DNA of 64,000 nucleotides from JBFWWP01 sp050246115 (GTDB lineage: Bacteria; Planctomycetota; UBA8108; UBA1146; JAJFFE01): assembly GCA_050246115.1 (NCBI GenBank), contig JBFWWP010000016.1, positions 1 through 64,000 of the forward strand, written 5' to 3'. Under the pieces are notes generated by a model that saw only the letters and a program-made list of their open reading frames with translations, was not told the DNA's origin and did no database searches. Position 1 is the stretch's first letter. The number at the start of each line of letters is the position of its first letter. Position numbers and translations under genes: made by a program. Positions 17,080 to 27,158 of this stretch are shown here, piece after piece.

Positions 17080-17172
17080 AAAAAACAAGAACCGGGAAGC
17101 CCCCTTGTGGAGCTTCCCGGTTCGACGAGGGCGGCGGGCGCCAAGCAAAGGCTGCCGGTCAGGCCGGCAGCC
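17080..17172 (-). terminator. Tandem hairpins, the second with a T-tract (rho-independent terminator)
   Basis: After the stop codon at 17186, reading leftward, two perfect stem-loops follow. The first pairs 9 bases (GGCTGCCGG with CCGGCAGCC, 17150-17172, loop of 5). The second pairs 11 bases (AACCGGGAAGC with GCTTCCCGGTT, 17090-17122) and is followed on the minus strand by CTTGTTTTTT. This is the clearest intrinsic terminator in the window. Confidence 0.85.
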
Positions 17173-17185
17173 AACGGACCTTGGC

Positions 17186-19714
17186 CTAGCAGCCCATGTA
17201 GTTGTCGCAGGTCAGCGCGTCCGGCGTCGGATCCACGCCGCACGCGCCAATCGGTGCTGGCAACGGGCTCGCGGGGACTCCGAACAGCGCATCCAGGACG
17301 CGAACAGCGTCGGCGATGTTGAGCTGTCCGTCGTCGTTCGCGTCGCAGGCGGACTGGCACCCCAGCGTCGGAGCCGGGCCCACCGGGAACAGGAAGCTCA
17401 GCAAGAACACCGCGTCGGCAATGTTGGTCGTGCCGTCGACGTTGCAATCGCCACGCCGGAAAGCACCGCCGGCCATTGGCTGCAGGCTGACCACGCCGCT
17501 GTTGAAGCTCGGGTGGATCGCATCGACGCCGACCACGACCACGTTCTCGACCGACTGGCCGAGGGTGAAGTCGACGAAGTCGAGAGTCGTCAGCGCGCCG
17601 ACCGCGTTGCCCGCGAGCGTTGCGGGGTTGGTATCGTACGACACCACGCCCAGCTCCTGCAGCGCACTGGCGCTCAGAACGGCCATGCCCATGAAGTCGA
17701 ACACGACCCCCAAGGTCACCCCGTTGGTGGCAACCGAGGCCTGGTGGAAGGACGGCCCAGCGCCGCCATTCATCGCGAGGATCGGGGCCCCCAGATCGAA
17801 GGCCGTGGGGTTCAGGACCGACGAGTCGTTGCCCAGGGCCACCGAGAAGCCAGCCACTTCATTCGGGAAGTTCGGGCTCCCTGCGTTCTCGATGAGCATC
17901 ACCGAGACGTCGAAGTTGCCGATACCGCTCGCTTGGTTGTAGCTGGTCGTCACGTTCTCCGCGAAGACGTCGAAATCGAGGCTTGGCGTCGGCAGCACGG
18001 TCACGTTGCAGAGCGCGGCCGCGGCACTGCTCGCGCCGACCCGGCCAATCACCGCGTAGGTGTGAGCGCCAGCGGCTACGCCGGTATCGGTGAAAGACGT
18101 GCTCGTGCCAGGGAGCGTCGTAATCGTGAAACCGTCGCGACGAATGTCGATCGACGTGTAGGTCGTGCCGTTGACCCAAGACAAGGCCGTGCTCGTGACG
18201 CTGCCGTTACAGATCAAGCCCGCGACCGGGGGGACCACGACGGTCACTCCGCAGGTCGCTTGGACCGACTGTCCAGCGAGGGTGACCCCGGAAACGCCGT
18301 AGCTGTACGAGCCGGGCGCGAGGCCAGGATCGGTGAAGCTGGTTGCACCACCGCCGAGGGTAGCGATCACCACGCCTCCGCGAGTGATTTCGATCGCGGT
18401 GTAGGGCTCGCCGTTGGTCCAATTGAGGTTGGCGTTGAAGCCCGAAACGTTGCAGCTCAAGTTGGCAGGCGGCGCGACGAACGTCCCACTCGGACCCATG
18501 ACGGTCACGGTCCGGAAGTTCGGCGCCGGGAAGGCGGTGCCGTTCTGCGGGTCAGACGTCAAGTACAGGTCGAAGCTGGCGACCACAGCGGCTGGCGCGG
18601 CGTTGGCCGTGAACCAGAAGCTGTAGGCGCTGCCCCAGCGGATGAAGTTGTGGAGCTCGACGTTGCCGCCGACCGGCACCATGTCCCAAGTGATCGAGCC
18701 CGCGGCCTGCGTGACGTTCCAATCGGTGCCGTTGATCGTGTCACCGCTGTGATACTCCGCGTCGCGGAAACCGATGTCGCTCAGCGTCACTCCAGTCGGG
18801 AGCGGAACCTCGAACGAGCTGACCCCGCGGGTCGAGTTCAAGTTGTAGATCGAGTAGTTGTAGGTCCAGGTGCCGTTCCCGTTGTCGACGACGTTGTAGC
18901 CGGTGATCAGTCGTCCCTGCGGGTTCTCACCCGTGAACACGTCCTGCAAGGTTGCGCCGTTGTTGCCCCAAACGGTGATCGCGGGCAGCTGGCGAACCGT
19001 GCCGCCGCTGTAGCTCAAGTTGCGGTTGCCGGTGGCCCCGAAAGTGCACAGCCGGTACGACGTGCTGTTGTGGCCATTGCCGTTCAACGCGTCGTCCGCC
19101 GTGACGTACTGCCCTTCGACGACATAGATGCCGCCGGTGTTCAGATCCGCGGAGGTGATGCGCAACCGGCGCGAGGTGACGTCCGCGATGGACGGCTGCA
19201 GCGTGACCGGCGTGTAGTAACCACGGTGGGCCGCTCGTACTTCCGATCGTGCGCTCAAGGCGCCGAAACCTTGGCTGCCGTTCAGTCCGGCGCTGTAGGG
19301 GTCGGAGCAGCCGACGCCGAGGGCCGCGCCATTCGGGTTCGGGGCGCAGTTGCACGACGGCGTTCCGTCGTTCTCACAAGTGTTGCCCTGGAGTGCCGTG
19401 AAACCCTGCTTCAGCCAGCTGTTGCCGATCTGCTCGAAGCGGCCGTTGAGGATGCGGTAAGCAACTTGTCCGATCACCGGGTGCTGGTTGCCACCGCTGA
19501 TCCACAAGAGCGGCGTGGTGCCGATGTTGCACGAGGTCGTTCCGATCGAGTACGCGAACACGCCCCCGGCGGAACCATAGTTGTTGGGTGAGGTCAACTC
19601 GCCCACGACCACGTCGGGGCCGGTGCCCCCGATTCCGTTGCCAGGGTTGCATTGCGCGGCGACCGGCGTGGTACACAGGAATGCCAGTCCGAGCCAAACC
19701 AAACACTGTTTCAT
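17186..19714 (-). CDS. Large secreted protein with beta-sandwich repeats and C-terminal dockerin-like cassette (paralogue 1)
   Basis: The protein has 842 residues. The signal peptide is MKQCLVWLGLAFLCTTPVAA. An N-terminal region of ~440 residues (GPDVVVGELTSPNNYGSAGG, later RRLRITSADLNTGGIYVVEG) is shared with the next gene. Two FN3/Ig-like modules follow (ANLSCNVSGFNANLNWTNGE; AGLICNGSVTSTALSWVNGT), then a cohesin-like or adhesin-like beta domain (FDVFAENVTTSYNQASGIGN). The C-terminal cassette is FRRGDCNVDGTTNIAD, DANDDGQLNIAD and CGVDPTPDALTC. It ends in an efficient terminator. Probably an extracellular or surface protein; substrate unknown. Origin by tandem duplication with 20012-22393 is likely. 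Confidence 0.85.
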   Translation of the reverse strand: MKQCLVWLGLAFLCTTPVAAQCNPGNGIGGTGPDVVVGELTSPNNYGSAGGVFAYSIGTTSCNIGTTPLLWISGGNQHPVIGQVAYRILNGRFEQIGNSWLKQGFTALQGNTCENDGTPSCNCAPNPNGAALGVGCSDPYSAGLNGSQGFGALSARSEVRAAHRGYYTPVTLQPSIADVTSRRLRITSADLNTGGIYVVEGQYVTADDALNGNGHNSTSYRLCTFGATGNRNLSYSGGTVRQLPAITVWGNNGATLQDVFTGENPQGRLITGYNVVDNGNGTWTYNYSIYNLNSTRGVSSFEVPLPTGVTLSDIGFRDAEYHSGDTINGTDWNVTQAAGSITWDMVPVGGNVELHNFIRWGSAYSFWFTANAAPAAVVASFDLYLTSDPQNGTAFPAPNFRTVTVMGPSGTFVAPPANLSCNVSGFNANLNWTNGEPYTAIEITRGGVVIATLGGGATSFTDPGLAPGSYSYGVSGVTLAGQSVQATCGVTVVVPPVAGLICNGSVTSTALSWVNGTTYTSIDIRRDGFTITTLPGTSTSFTDTGVAAGAHTYAVIGRVGASSAAAALCNVTVLPTPSLDFDVFAENVTTSYNQASGIGNFDVSVMLIENAGSPNFPNEVAGFSVALGNDSSVLNPTAFDLGAPILAMNGGAGPSFHQASVATNGVTLGVVFDFMGMAVLSASALQELGVVSYDTNPATLAGNAVGALTTLDFVDFTLGQSVENVVVVGVDAIHPSFNSGVVSLQPMAGGAFRRGDCNVDGTTNIADAVFLLSFLFPVGPAPTLGCQSACDANDDGQLNIADAVRVLDALFGVPASPLPAPIGACGVDPTPDALTCDNYMGC

Positions 19715-20011
19715 TCTCTTCGATCCTTTCCCAAACCCAAAGGCACCCCAGGCTCACCCCATCTGCCTGCGGCCCAACCCAATGAGCCCGCGCCAAGCCG
19801 AGCGCGGGCCCCAAGCCTCTTCGAGAGCCTCGAGAATCACCGATTGTGAAAACGAGCATTCATGAAGTAACCGGATACGAAAGCAAGATCGCAAGTGTTT
19901 GCGGAGTTTCGCGGCACGGTTTTGGTCGATTCCAGACGCGAGATCATACCGTTCGCAAGACCCGAATCCAGTTCCCTTTCTGACAATTGTGGCGTCCTTA
20001 CATGGTCTCGG

Positions 20012-22393
20012 TCACGGACAGGGCGGGTAGCGCGCGCAATCCAAGGTGGCGAGGACGCTGCCCGGGTCGAGGCCACACACGACGAGCGGCGCGGGCAGGG
20101 GAATCGCCGGGGATCCGAACAGGGATCCGAGCAATCGAATGGGATCGCCGATGTCCACCAACTCGTCGTCATTGCCGTCGCAGGCGTCGGCGCAAAGGAG
20201 CGCGACCGGTGCGCCCGCCGGGAACAGTGCCGCCAAGAGGTAGATCGGATCGCCGATATCCACGTGGCCGTCGCCGTTGCAGTCGCCCCGGCGGAAGCCA
20301 CCGATTGCGGGGCGTAATGAAACGATCGCGTCGTTCACGGCGGGGGTAACCGGCGTGCCTTGCAACCCGATCAGGACGACGTTGGTCACCGATCCCGGAC
20401 CGGGTTCCTCGTCGCGGAAGGAGACCACGGTTGTCGCGCCGGCGCTCGGATCCGCGAGGTGGGCCGGTAGCGTCTCGTACCGCACTCGCACCACCTCGAC
20501 CTCCGAAGTCGCGGTCAGGAACTCGGACGGCGACACCGAGAAGCTCATGGCGAGGGAGACCTCGCCGGGCGCGAGGGACGGCATGACGAACGCCGGTCCG
20601 CTCCCCGAGTTGAGTGCTTGCAGTAACGGGCCCAGGGTCAATGCGGTCGGGTTCAGCAAGGTGGGGTCGTTCGCGAGCGCCAGCGAGAGACCCGAGGTGG
20701 CGTGCGGATAGCCCGCGTTGCCGTCGTCCTCGCGCACGACGACGGGCAAGTCGAAGGTACCCAACCCGGTGGGTCCGTAGTAGTCGGCCACGACGGCGGC
20801 TGCCGACAGCTCGAAGCGGGGCACACCGGGTTGCGGCACTTGTATCGTGCAGCTCGTCGCGCTCGAGTAGCTCGAGCCGATGACGCCGATCGCCGCGTAG
20901 CGGTGCAGTCCCGCGGTGACCGTCGAGTCGAGATAGGTCGACGCCTGGCCGCTGAGGAGCGCGAGCGGTTGGTCGTCGCGCAGCAATCGAACTTGATCGT
21001 ACAGGTTCTCTGCCGACCACTGGATCACGATACCGTCGATCGAGTTGGCGCACAGCAGCCCATGGACCTGGGGCACGACGACGGTCCCAGGCCCGCGAAT
21101 CGAGAAGGTCTGCGTTTGGTTGGCGTCGAACGGAGAGTTCTTGAAGTAGCCGATCGTCGCGTCGATGGTCACCGGCGACGTCGCGGCGCGGAACCAGAAG
21201 TTGTAGGTCGTGCCCCAGCGCAGCGCGTTCGCGTTCGGGTTCTGCGATTCGGTCTCGGTGGACCACATCGCGACCCCGCTGCTCCATTCCTGGTTCCAGT
21301 CGGTACCGCTCGTCAAGTCGCCGCTGTGATAATCGACGTCGTGGAAGCCGAGCCCGTCGAGGAGTGCTGTCGGCGCAACGGGTATCGAGAACGAAGCCAC
21401 GGCACGGCTGGAGTTCTGATTGTACACCGCATACTCGTAGCGGAACGTGCCCGTTCCTTCGTCAATGACGTTGCAGCCGACAATCAGCCTGCCGGGGTAG
21501 GGCAGCTCACCCGTGAACAAGTCGACCAACTCGACCGCCGGGTCGAGTTCGCGCCACGCTTCGATCGCAGCACGCTGTCGCTGCGTGGGGCCGGCGAAGA
21601 GCATCGGGTAGGTCACCGGATTCGCGCCAAACGAGACACGGCGAAACGAAGTGTTGTTGTAGGCGTTGCCGGCGTTCGCGTCGTCCGGGGTTAGGTACTG
21701 CGCCTCGAGGAAGTACTGCGCGCCGACGTTCGCAGTCGGATCGATGTCGGACCCGTGGACCCGCAAGCGGCGCCCGGTCAGATCGGTCACCGGCGGCTGT
21801 AGCGCGGGAGGGTACACGAACGTGCCGCTGTGGGGAGCCGTGACCTCGAGCCGCGAACTCAGTGCTGCGGGCGACTGGGCACCGTTCAAGTCCGCGGAGT
21901 ACGGGTCCGAGCAGCCGATCCCCAAGCGCGTTCCCGTTCCGCTCGAGATGCAGCCGCAGCCGCAAGCATCCTGCTGCAGCGCTGTGAATCCCTGTTTCAG
22001 CCAGCTCTGGCCGATTTGCTCGAAGCGCCCGTCGCGAAAGCGGTACAGGTTCTGTCCGATCACCGGATGACGCTCGTCGAAGGCGATCCAGTTCAGTTCC
22101 TCGGTGCCAATGTTGCAGGAGATCGTGCCGGCGGAGTACGCGTAGTAGCCGTTGGCCGACCCATAGCTGTTCACTGGGCCATAGACTTCGCCGACGATCA
22201 CGTCAGGCCCCGGGCCCCCGGCCGCACTGCCGTCCGCGGGAACGCATTGAGCGGCTCCGGTCGCTGGCCCGCAGACCATGACCAAAAGCAGCCCAAGCCA
22301 GGCGATGAGCCGGTGTCGTCGAGCGCGGCGCTCGCTCGTGTAGTGGCGCCGGCTGTCGTTCGCGCGGGTCGCGGCCCTGACCTCGGTCGTCAC
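20012..22393 (-). CDS. Large secreted protein with C-terminal dockerin-like cassette (paralogue 2)
   Basis: The protein has 793 residues, starting at a GTG preceded by GGGGGAG. The signal region is RRHRLIAWLGLLLVMVCGPA with cleavage near TGAAQC. It shares order and many motifs with the preceding paralogue: GPDVIVGEVYGPVNSYGSAN, HPVIGQNLYRFRDGRFEQIG, SWLKQGFTALQ, GIGCSDPYSADLNGAQ. It has one FN3-like module instead of two. The C-terminal cassette has FRRGDCNGDGHVDIGD and then a changed second loop, DGNDDELVDIGD, ending CGLDPG...LDCARYPPCP. Divergence between the copies is large, so the duplication is old. Location is probably extracellular; function unknown. Confidence 0.85.
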   Translation of the reverse strand: MTTEVRAATRANDSRRHYTSERRARRHRLIAWLGLLLVMVCGPATGAAQCVPADGSAAGGPGPDVIVGEVYGPVNSYGSANGYYAYSAGTISCNIGTEELNWIAFDERHPVIGQNLYRFRDGRFEQIGQSWLKQGFTALQQDACGCGCISSGTGTRLGIGCSDPYSADLNGAQSPAALSSRLEVTAPHSGTFVYPPALQPPVTDLTGRRLRVHGSDIDPTANVGAQYFLEAQYLTPDDANAGNAYNNTSFRRVSFGANPVTYPMLFAGPTQRQRAAIEAWRELDPAVELVDLFTGELPYPGRLIVGCNVIDEGTGTFRYEYAVYNQNSSRAVASFSIPVAPTALLDGLGFHDVDYHSGDLTSGTDWNQEWSSGVAMWSTETESQNPNANALRWGTTYNFWFRAATSPVTIDATIGYFKNSPFDANQTQTFSIRGPGTVVVPQVHGLLCANSIDGIVIQWSAENLYDQVRLLRDDQPLALLSGQASTYLDSTVTAGLHRYAAIGVIGSSYSSATSCTIQVPQPGVPRFELSAAAVVADYYGPTGLGTFDLPVVVREDDGNAGYPHATSGLSLALANDPTLLNPTALTLGPLLQALNSGSGPAFVMPSLAPGEVSLAMSFSVSPSEFLTATSEVEVVRVRYETLPAHLADPSAGATTVVSFRDEEPGPGSVTNVVLIGLQGTPVTPAVNDAIVSLRPAIGGFRRGDCNGDGHVDIGDPIYLLAALFPAGAPVALLCADACDGNDDELVDIGDPIRLLGSLFGSPAIPLPAPLVVCGLDPGSVLATLDCARYPPCP

Positions 22394-22913
22394 TCAGACT
22401 CCCCCCGCATTCGCTCTCGAAACCTCGGCACAAGTGCACCGAGGGCGTCCGGCCAAATCTGCCGACCGGCGACGTCCTCGACCCGCTTCGACCATCACCT
22501 CCGAGCCCGGCGAGGCCGCAACGACTTCACCCCAGAACGCTCGCCCTCGGCTTGTACTGCGCCAAGCGCGAAATGGATTTGCCCGTGAGTGCGATGGCCC
22601 GTGAGTGCGACGGACTCGGCCCTAGCGAATGTTCTCAGCAGAAACAGACCGCGCAAGTTGAGGTTTCGCACTTTTTCTGAGGACCTGTCCTGCCGACGAT
22701 GCGGGTGCTCGATCGGAGTCGTTTCCATTCTTGCGAACGAGTTCTGTCGGATGTTCTAACAAGTGTCCGGCCGCGAACGGCTTGCGATGCGACTGGACGA
22801 CGAGTTCGCTCCTTGGCCGAAGGTGGCTACTCGCACCCTGCAATCGCGGCGAATCTTCCGCCGACCGCACCCCTGGGCGCGCTCGGCGACAGCCCGGCAC
22901 AGGAGTCACACCC
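22394..22913. other. Divergent intergenic region, 520 bp
   Basis: This lies between the leftward secreted-protein gene and the rightward lipoprotein gene and should carry both promoters. It includes a 16-base near-perfect tandem (GCCCGTGAGTGCGATG and GCCCGTGAGTGCGACG at about 22582-22613). Reading frames in it look like shadows. No RNA gene was recognised. Confidence 0.4.
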
Positions 22914-23372
22914 ATGTCGACGTGCAACCGTATTCGGCGTCCATCGGCACTCGGTTTCATGGGGGTGCTGGTCGTTTTCCTCGCGGCATGCCACCCGGCC
23001 GCACCGACCCCAACGCCAACGCAGACGCCAGCCGCAACGCCCTCGTTGCCGGCGGAGTTCCTGGGACGCTGGTACTACGTTGGGTCGAGCGGTGGCCTGG
23101 CCGGCACCGGCGCAGGGGATCGCGTTGCCGGCTTCATCGTGATTGGCCGCGACAACACGTTGGACCAGCATGGCGACGACGGTGCGCGGGTCAGCTCGAC
23201 GACTTTCACCGTGAGCCGAGGCCAGACGATCTTCTCCACCGAAGCGCTGTGGCTCATTCATCTCGCGCACGGCGAGGTCGAGGTCATCACCGTTGGAGAC
23301 GACGGTGCGACGTTGTCTCTCAGCCCGGATCACTACGACGCGATCTCCCGCAACTATGCGCGGGTTCGCTGA
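22914..23372 (+). CDS. Small lipoprotein of unknown function
   Basis: The protein has 152 residues. AGGAG lies eight bases before the ATG. The signal sequence ALGFMGVLVVFLAACHP contains a lipobox (LAAC), followed by a proline/threonine linker (PAAPTPTPTQTPAATPS). The mature part is a single small domain: LGRWYYVGSSGGLAGTGAGD, VIGRDNTLDQHGDDGARV, EALWLIHLAHGEVEVITVGD. It resembles lipocalin-like or copper-resistance-like small lipoproteins in general style only. It is followed 125 bases later by truD on the same strand, but a functional link is unlikely. No family can be named with confidence. Confidence 0.7.
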   Translation: MSTCNRIRRPSALGFMGVLVVFLAACHPAAPTPTPTQTPAATPSLPAEFLGRWYYVGSSGGLAGTGAGDRVAGFIVIGRDNTLDQHGDDGARVSSTTFTVSRGQTIFSTEALWLIHLAHGEVEVITVGDDGATLSLSPDHYDAISRNYARVR

Positions 23373-23497
23373 CCGCTCAGGGCAGGCATCGAGCCACACG
23401 CCGAGCTTCGTCGCTTCGACGGCGCAGCCTCTCGAGGGCGCTGAAATCTGCGCTCCAAGACTCCCACTCGCGAGGCATTTCGGACTAAACTCCCGGC

Positions 23498-24931
23498 ATG
23501 GAGACCGAGGGCACCGATCAGCGAGCGCAGCCTGAGCGACCCGCCGACCCACCGCTTCCGAGCGGTGGGACGCCGAGTCCGACCGGCGGCGCCGAACTCG
23601 CCTCCGACGAAGCTTCGGCCACCGGGTATCCGCTGCACTTCAGTCGCCCATCCCCGGTCGACTACCCGCGCTCGGTCGTGGACGTCGAACCGGTGGGCGG
23701 GAAGATCCGGGTGTTCGCGGAAGACTTCGAGGTGACGGAGATCCCGCTCTACCCGTTCTGCGGTCGAGGGGAGCATTGCTACGTCACCGTCGTCAAGACC
23801 AACCGCACGACGCTCGAAGTCGCGGAGTACTTCGCACGCTCGCTCGGGCTGAAGTCGATCGACGTCGGTTTCGCTGGGTTCAAGGATCGCCGTGCCGTGG
23901 CGCGCCAGACCTTCTCGTTGATGGGCGTGCACAAAGACCGAGTGTGGCCGCTCGAAACGTCGTGGCTGCACATTGCGGACGTCACCTACCACCAGAACAA
24001 GCTGCGCACGGGGCACCTGCGAGGCAATCGGTTTCGCATTCGCATTCGTGGGGTGCAAGCCGACGCGCTGGCTCGCGCCCGTGCCATTCTCGCCCGACTC
24101 CATGAGGTCGGGGTGCCGAACTTCTACGGGCCACAGCGGTTTGGTCGCTTCGGCGACAACTACGAAGTCGGCTGCGCGATGCTCCACCGGAACCCGCAGG
24201 CCGTCGCCGATCACTTGCTCGCGCCGCGTCCCGGTGCCGAGACCGAGACCTTTCGTGCACGGTACCACGATGGCGACTATGAGGGGGCGCTCGCGGAGTT
24301 GCCGCCGGGGCGTCCTGCCGAGGCCGGGATCTTGCATGGGCTGCGCCGCCGAGAGGGGAGCTTTCGGGTTGCCGTGCGCCGGATACCGCGCGAACTCAAG
24401 CGCATGTTCTACTCGGCCTACCAGTCGTTTCTCTTCAATTGGTGCCTCCGCGAGCGTCTCGAGTGGGCCGCCGATGCGCACGGCACGATCTGGCCGGGCG
24501 ATCTTGCCTTCTTGCACGCGAAGGGGGCCTGTTTCGGGGTGGGGGACGGCGGCGATGACCTCGACGACGCCAGGCGGCGTGCGCGCGCCGGTGAACTCAG
24601 TCCTTCCGGCCCCATCTTCGGCCGCAAGATGATCGTGCCCCGTGGACGCGAGGGCGATCTCGAGCAGGCCGTGCTCGCCGCCGAGAAGCTACGACCCGGC
24701 TCGTTCTTGTCCCACGTGAAGGGGATTCATCTCGACGGCTCCCGGCGTCCGTATCGAGTGCCCCTCGACGAAGTCGAGGTGGTCGAGGAGCGAGAGGGCG
24801 AAGAGACCCACCTCGTGGTCTCGTTCGCCCTTCCCCCGGGGTCGTATGCCACCATCCCGTTGCGCGAGATCATGGGGGTCGCGACCGACGAAGAACCCTT
24901 GCCAACCGCCGGCGACGACGCGACGGCCTGA
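23498..24931 (+). CDS. truD: tRNA pseudouridine synthase D
   Basis: The protein has 477 residues, within the upper range for TruD (E. coli 349, archaeal forms longer). TruD converts U13 of certain tRNAs to pseudouridine. The catalytic motif is visible as GFAGFKDRRAVARQ, with the active-site aspartate at residue 130. Also present are VTVVKTNRTTLEVAEYFAR, LRTGHLRGNRFRIRIRG and GVPNFYGPQRFGRFGDNYEV, all strongly typical of the family, plus MFYSAYQSFLFNWCLRERL in the TruD insertion region. The first ~60 residues are proline-rich and not conserved, so the start could lie further downstream. No partner genes; the neighbour greA converges on it with only ~20 bases between. Confidence 0.93.
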   Translation: METEGTDQRAQPERPADPPLPSGGTPSPTGGAELASDEASATGYPLHFSRPSPVDYPRSVVDVEPVGGKIRVFAEDFEVTEIPLYPFCGRGEHCYVTVVKTNRTTLEVAEYFARSLGLKSIDVGFAGFKDRRAVARQTFSLMGVHKDRVWPLETSWLHIADVTYHQNKLRTGHLRGNRFRIRIRGVQADALARARAILARLHEVGVPNFYGPQRFGRFGDNYEVGCAMLHRNPQAVADHLLAPRPGAETETFRARYHDGDYEGALAELPPGRPAEAGILHGLRRREGSFRVAVRRIPRELKRMFYSAYQSFLFNWCLRERLEWAADAHGTIWPGDLAFLHAKGACFGVGDGGDDLDDARRRARAGELSPSGPIFGRKMIVPRGREGDLEQAVLAAEKLRPGSFLSHVKGIHLDGSRRPYRVPLDEVEVVEEREGEETHLVVSFALPPGSYATIPLREIMGVATDEEPLPTAGDDATA

Positions 24932-24950
24932 GTCGTGCCGCCGGTGCCCG

Positions 24951-27158
24951 CTACTGACCGTCCAACGTTGCGTTCGGGGTGTGAATGCCGATCGACTCGA
25001 CGCGGTAGCGCGCGTTTCCGGTGGGGAGTTCGACCTCGAACTCATCGCCCGCGGCTCGATCCATGAGCGCCAGTCCCAACGGCGACTGGTAGGAAACGAC
25101 GCCATGCTCGGGATCACCATCCCACGGGCCCAGCAGCGAGTAAACCTCGGGTTCGCCCGTGCCGAGGTTGGTCAGCTCCGCACGCGAGCCCAGCGACACG
25201 TGGTCGGTCGCCGCCTCGTTCACGTTGATCGGCACGACCCGGTCGAGTTGCTTCTGGAGTTCCATGATGCGGCGGTTGCAGTTCTCGCGCTCCTCGATCG
25301 CCGACGTGAACTCGTAGTTCTCGCTGAGGTCTCCCATCGCCGCCGCGTCGCCAATCATCTTGAAGATCTCGGGCAGCTTCTCGTTGCGCAGGTACTCGAG
25401 CTCTTTGCGCTTGCGGATCACGGCCTCCGGCGTGGCGTAGACCACCGAGTCGTCGATCGCCGCGGTAGCCTTGCGTTGGGAGCTGAGTAGCTCCGGTTGT
25501 CGGCGCAGGATCGCGGCGAGCATGTGCTTGCGGATGGTGTCCGAGAAGCCGCGGCACATTTCTACTTGGTGATAGATCTCGCGCAGCATGCGGGACGTTG
25601 CGTGGGCCGTCGCTCGGTGCATGAGCGTGTACGGGCGGTTGCTGACGCGTTGCCGGAACCGCCGCAGGATGAGATCGAGTTCGACCGAGGGCTGATGCTG
25701 CGCTCGCGCTGCCACGTCGTCGAGGAGCAAGACCGAGCGCAAGAAGAAGTCGGGAGCCGACATGCCCTTCAGGCTCGGAATGAGGTCGAACTCGCCGCGG
25801 CTGATGAGTTGCGTGATCCAGAGGAAGAAGAGCGGCGCCCGTTTGGGAAGGCTGTTCACCTCGCGCGCAAGCGCGTCCACTTCATGCACCCGCACCTCGT
25901 CGGGCAGGAGCGACAGCAGATACTCCCGCGGCGTGTCGTCCGAGCCCAGGAGCAGCTCGATGTGGAGCTTGTCCCAACCCTCGCCGCCCTGCTCGCGCAG
26001 CAGGTCGATGATTTCCTTCTGGTCTTCGAACCGAGAGAGACCGTTGATCAGGTCTCCCGGGTGCCCGGACTCCTCGAGGAGTGCCGAGACCGAAGGAAGC
26101 TCTTCCGCCTGGAATCCATGTCGGTGCAAGAAGAGCAGTGCTTCGAGCAGGAGTGGTGGTTCGCCATCGCGGTGCTTCAGGCCCTCGTTGAGGCGCACGA
26201 AGAACGGGTGCAGCTTGGGGTGCTCCTCGGGCGGGAAGTCGCCCGTCGCCTCCCGCAGCAGCTTCAGCCGCGCCTTCATGTCGGTGCCCTTGAGCCGCAA
26301 CGCGAGTTCATCGATCGGGTCGGTCTTGCCTTCGCGGATGAAGTACTCGGCGGCCTTGTCTCCCGCCACGCCAACTTCGGGATCCAGCTTGAGCAGGTTC
26401 TTGCACCGGGTCCACCACTTCGCCCAGTCCTTGGTGGGTACCGCGGCCGCGGTCAACGCGTCGCGAATCCGCGAAGTGGGTACCGGGCGATCCGAGTTCC
26501 GAAGCATGGTCTTGACCAGTGAAACCGGGTTTTCTTCAGCGATCTGCCGCAGTCGGGCCGGATCCCGCCAAGCCAAGACTCGATGGTCGTTCGGTTCCAG
26601 GATCTGGCAGATGTCGGGGATCGCGGACACGCTGACCCGATGGCCTGCTTTGCCTTCGAAGTCGATGATCGCCGTGGCCTCGAGCTGCCGGACTTCCTTG
26701 ATTTCACCAACTCCCCAACCTGACCGGTGGAAGACGAAGCTGCCCGGCGTGAAGAGGATCATGTTCTTGAACTGTTGGATCGCTGTCGTCGGCTCGGTCG
26801 AGCGTTTGACGTTCGCGGCCCGGAGGTAGACCTCGTAGCCGGCACGAGTGGAATACTTGGCCTCGTAGACAGCGAGAAGGTTCTTACGGTGTTCGCGGTC
26901 CTTGGGCTGACAGGCGCACAACATCTCGTAGAGGCGCTCTTGCTGATCGAGCGGCATCTGCGCTGCCTGCGGTGTCAGCAGCGACAGCATGGTTCCGGCG
27001 CGTTCCCCCTCTTGAGCGTCGAGGGTCATGCGAGCTGCGGAGATGTACTCCGAGAGGTTGCACCGATTGCCTTCGATGGCATCGAGCCAAGCCTCTTCGT
27101 AGTCTTCCCACCGACGTTCCTGAAGGGCAGACTTCAAGCGATTGACGAGATCCGACAT
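24951..27158 (-). CDS. greA: GreA/GreB-family transcription elongation factor with long N-terminal extension
   Basis: The protein has 735 residues, versus ~158 for E. coli GreA. The last ~155 residues are a complete Gre factor. The coiled-coil contains GDAAAMGDLSENYEFTSAIE, where the acidic D and E of GDLSEN act at the RNA polymerase active site to stimulate transcript cleavage. The C-terminal FKBP-like domain follows (VSYQSPLGLALMDRAAGDEF). The first ~575 residues are mainly helical, including QFKNMILFTPGSFVFHRSGW and GVGEIKEVRQLEATAIIDFE, the latter resembling an RNA-polymerase-binding CarD/Tudor-like patch. Long GreA proteins of ~715 residues are known from Chlamydia, so this is probably a PVC-superphylum form. 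Its start follows the hutI stop directly, so it is likely the last gene of a hutU-hutI-greA operon. Confidence 0.9.
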   Translation of the reverse strand: MSDLVNRLKSALQERRWEDYEEAWLDAIEGNRCNLSEYISAARMTLDAQEGERAGTMLSLLTPQAAQMPLDQQERLYEMLCACQPKDREHRKNLLAVYEAKYSTRAGYEVYLRAANVKRSTEPTTAIQQFKNMILFTPGSFVFHRSGWGVGEIKEVRQLEATAIIDFEGKAGHRVSVSAIPDICQILEPNDHRVLAWRDPARLRQIAEENPVSLVKTMLRNSDRPVPTSRIRDALTAAAVPTKDWAKWWTRCKNLLKLDPEVGVAGDKAAEYFIREGKTDPIDELALRLKGTDMKARLKLLREATGDFPPEEHPKLHPFFVRLNEGLKHRDGEPPLLLEALLFLHRHGFQAEELPSVSALLEESGHPGDLINGLSRFEDQKEIIDLLREQGGEGWDKLHIELLLGSDDTPREYLLSLLPDEVRVHEVDALAREVNSLPKRAPLFFLWITQLISRGEFDLIPSLKGMSAPDFFLRSVLLLDDVAARAQHQPSVELDLILRRFRQRVSNRPYTLMHRATAHATSRMLREIYHQVEMCRGFSDTIRKHMLAAILRRQPELLSSQRKATAAIDDSVVYATPEAVIRKRKELEYLRNEKLPEIFKMIGDAAAMGDLSENYEFTSAIEERENCNRRIMELQKQLDRVVPINVNEAATDHVSLGSRAELTNLGTGEPEVYSLLGPWDGDPEHGVVSYQSPLGLALMDRAAGDEFEVELPTGNARYRVESIGIHTPNATLDGQ

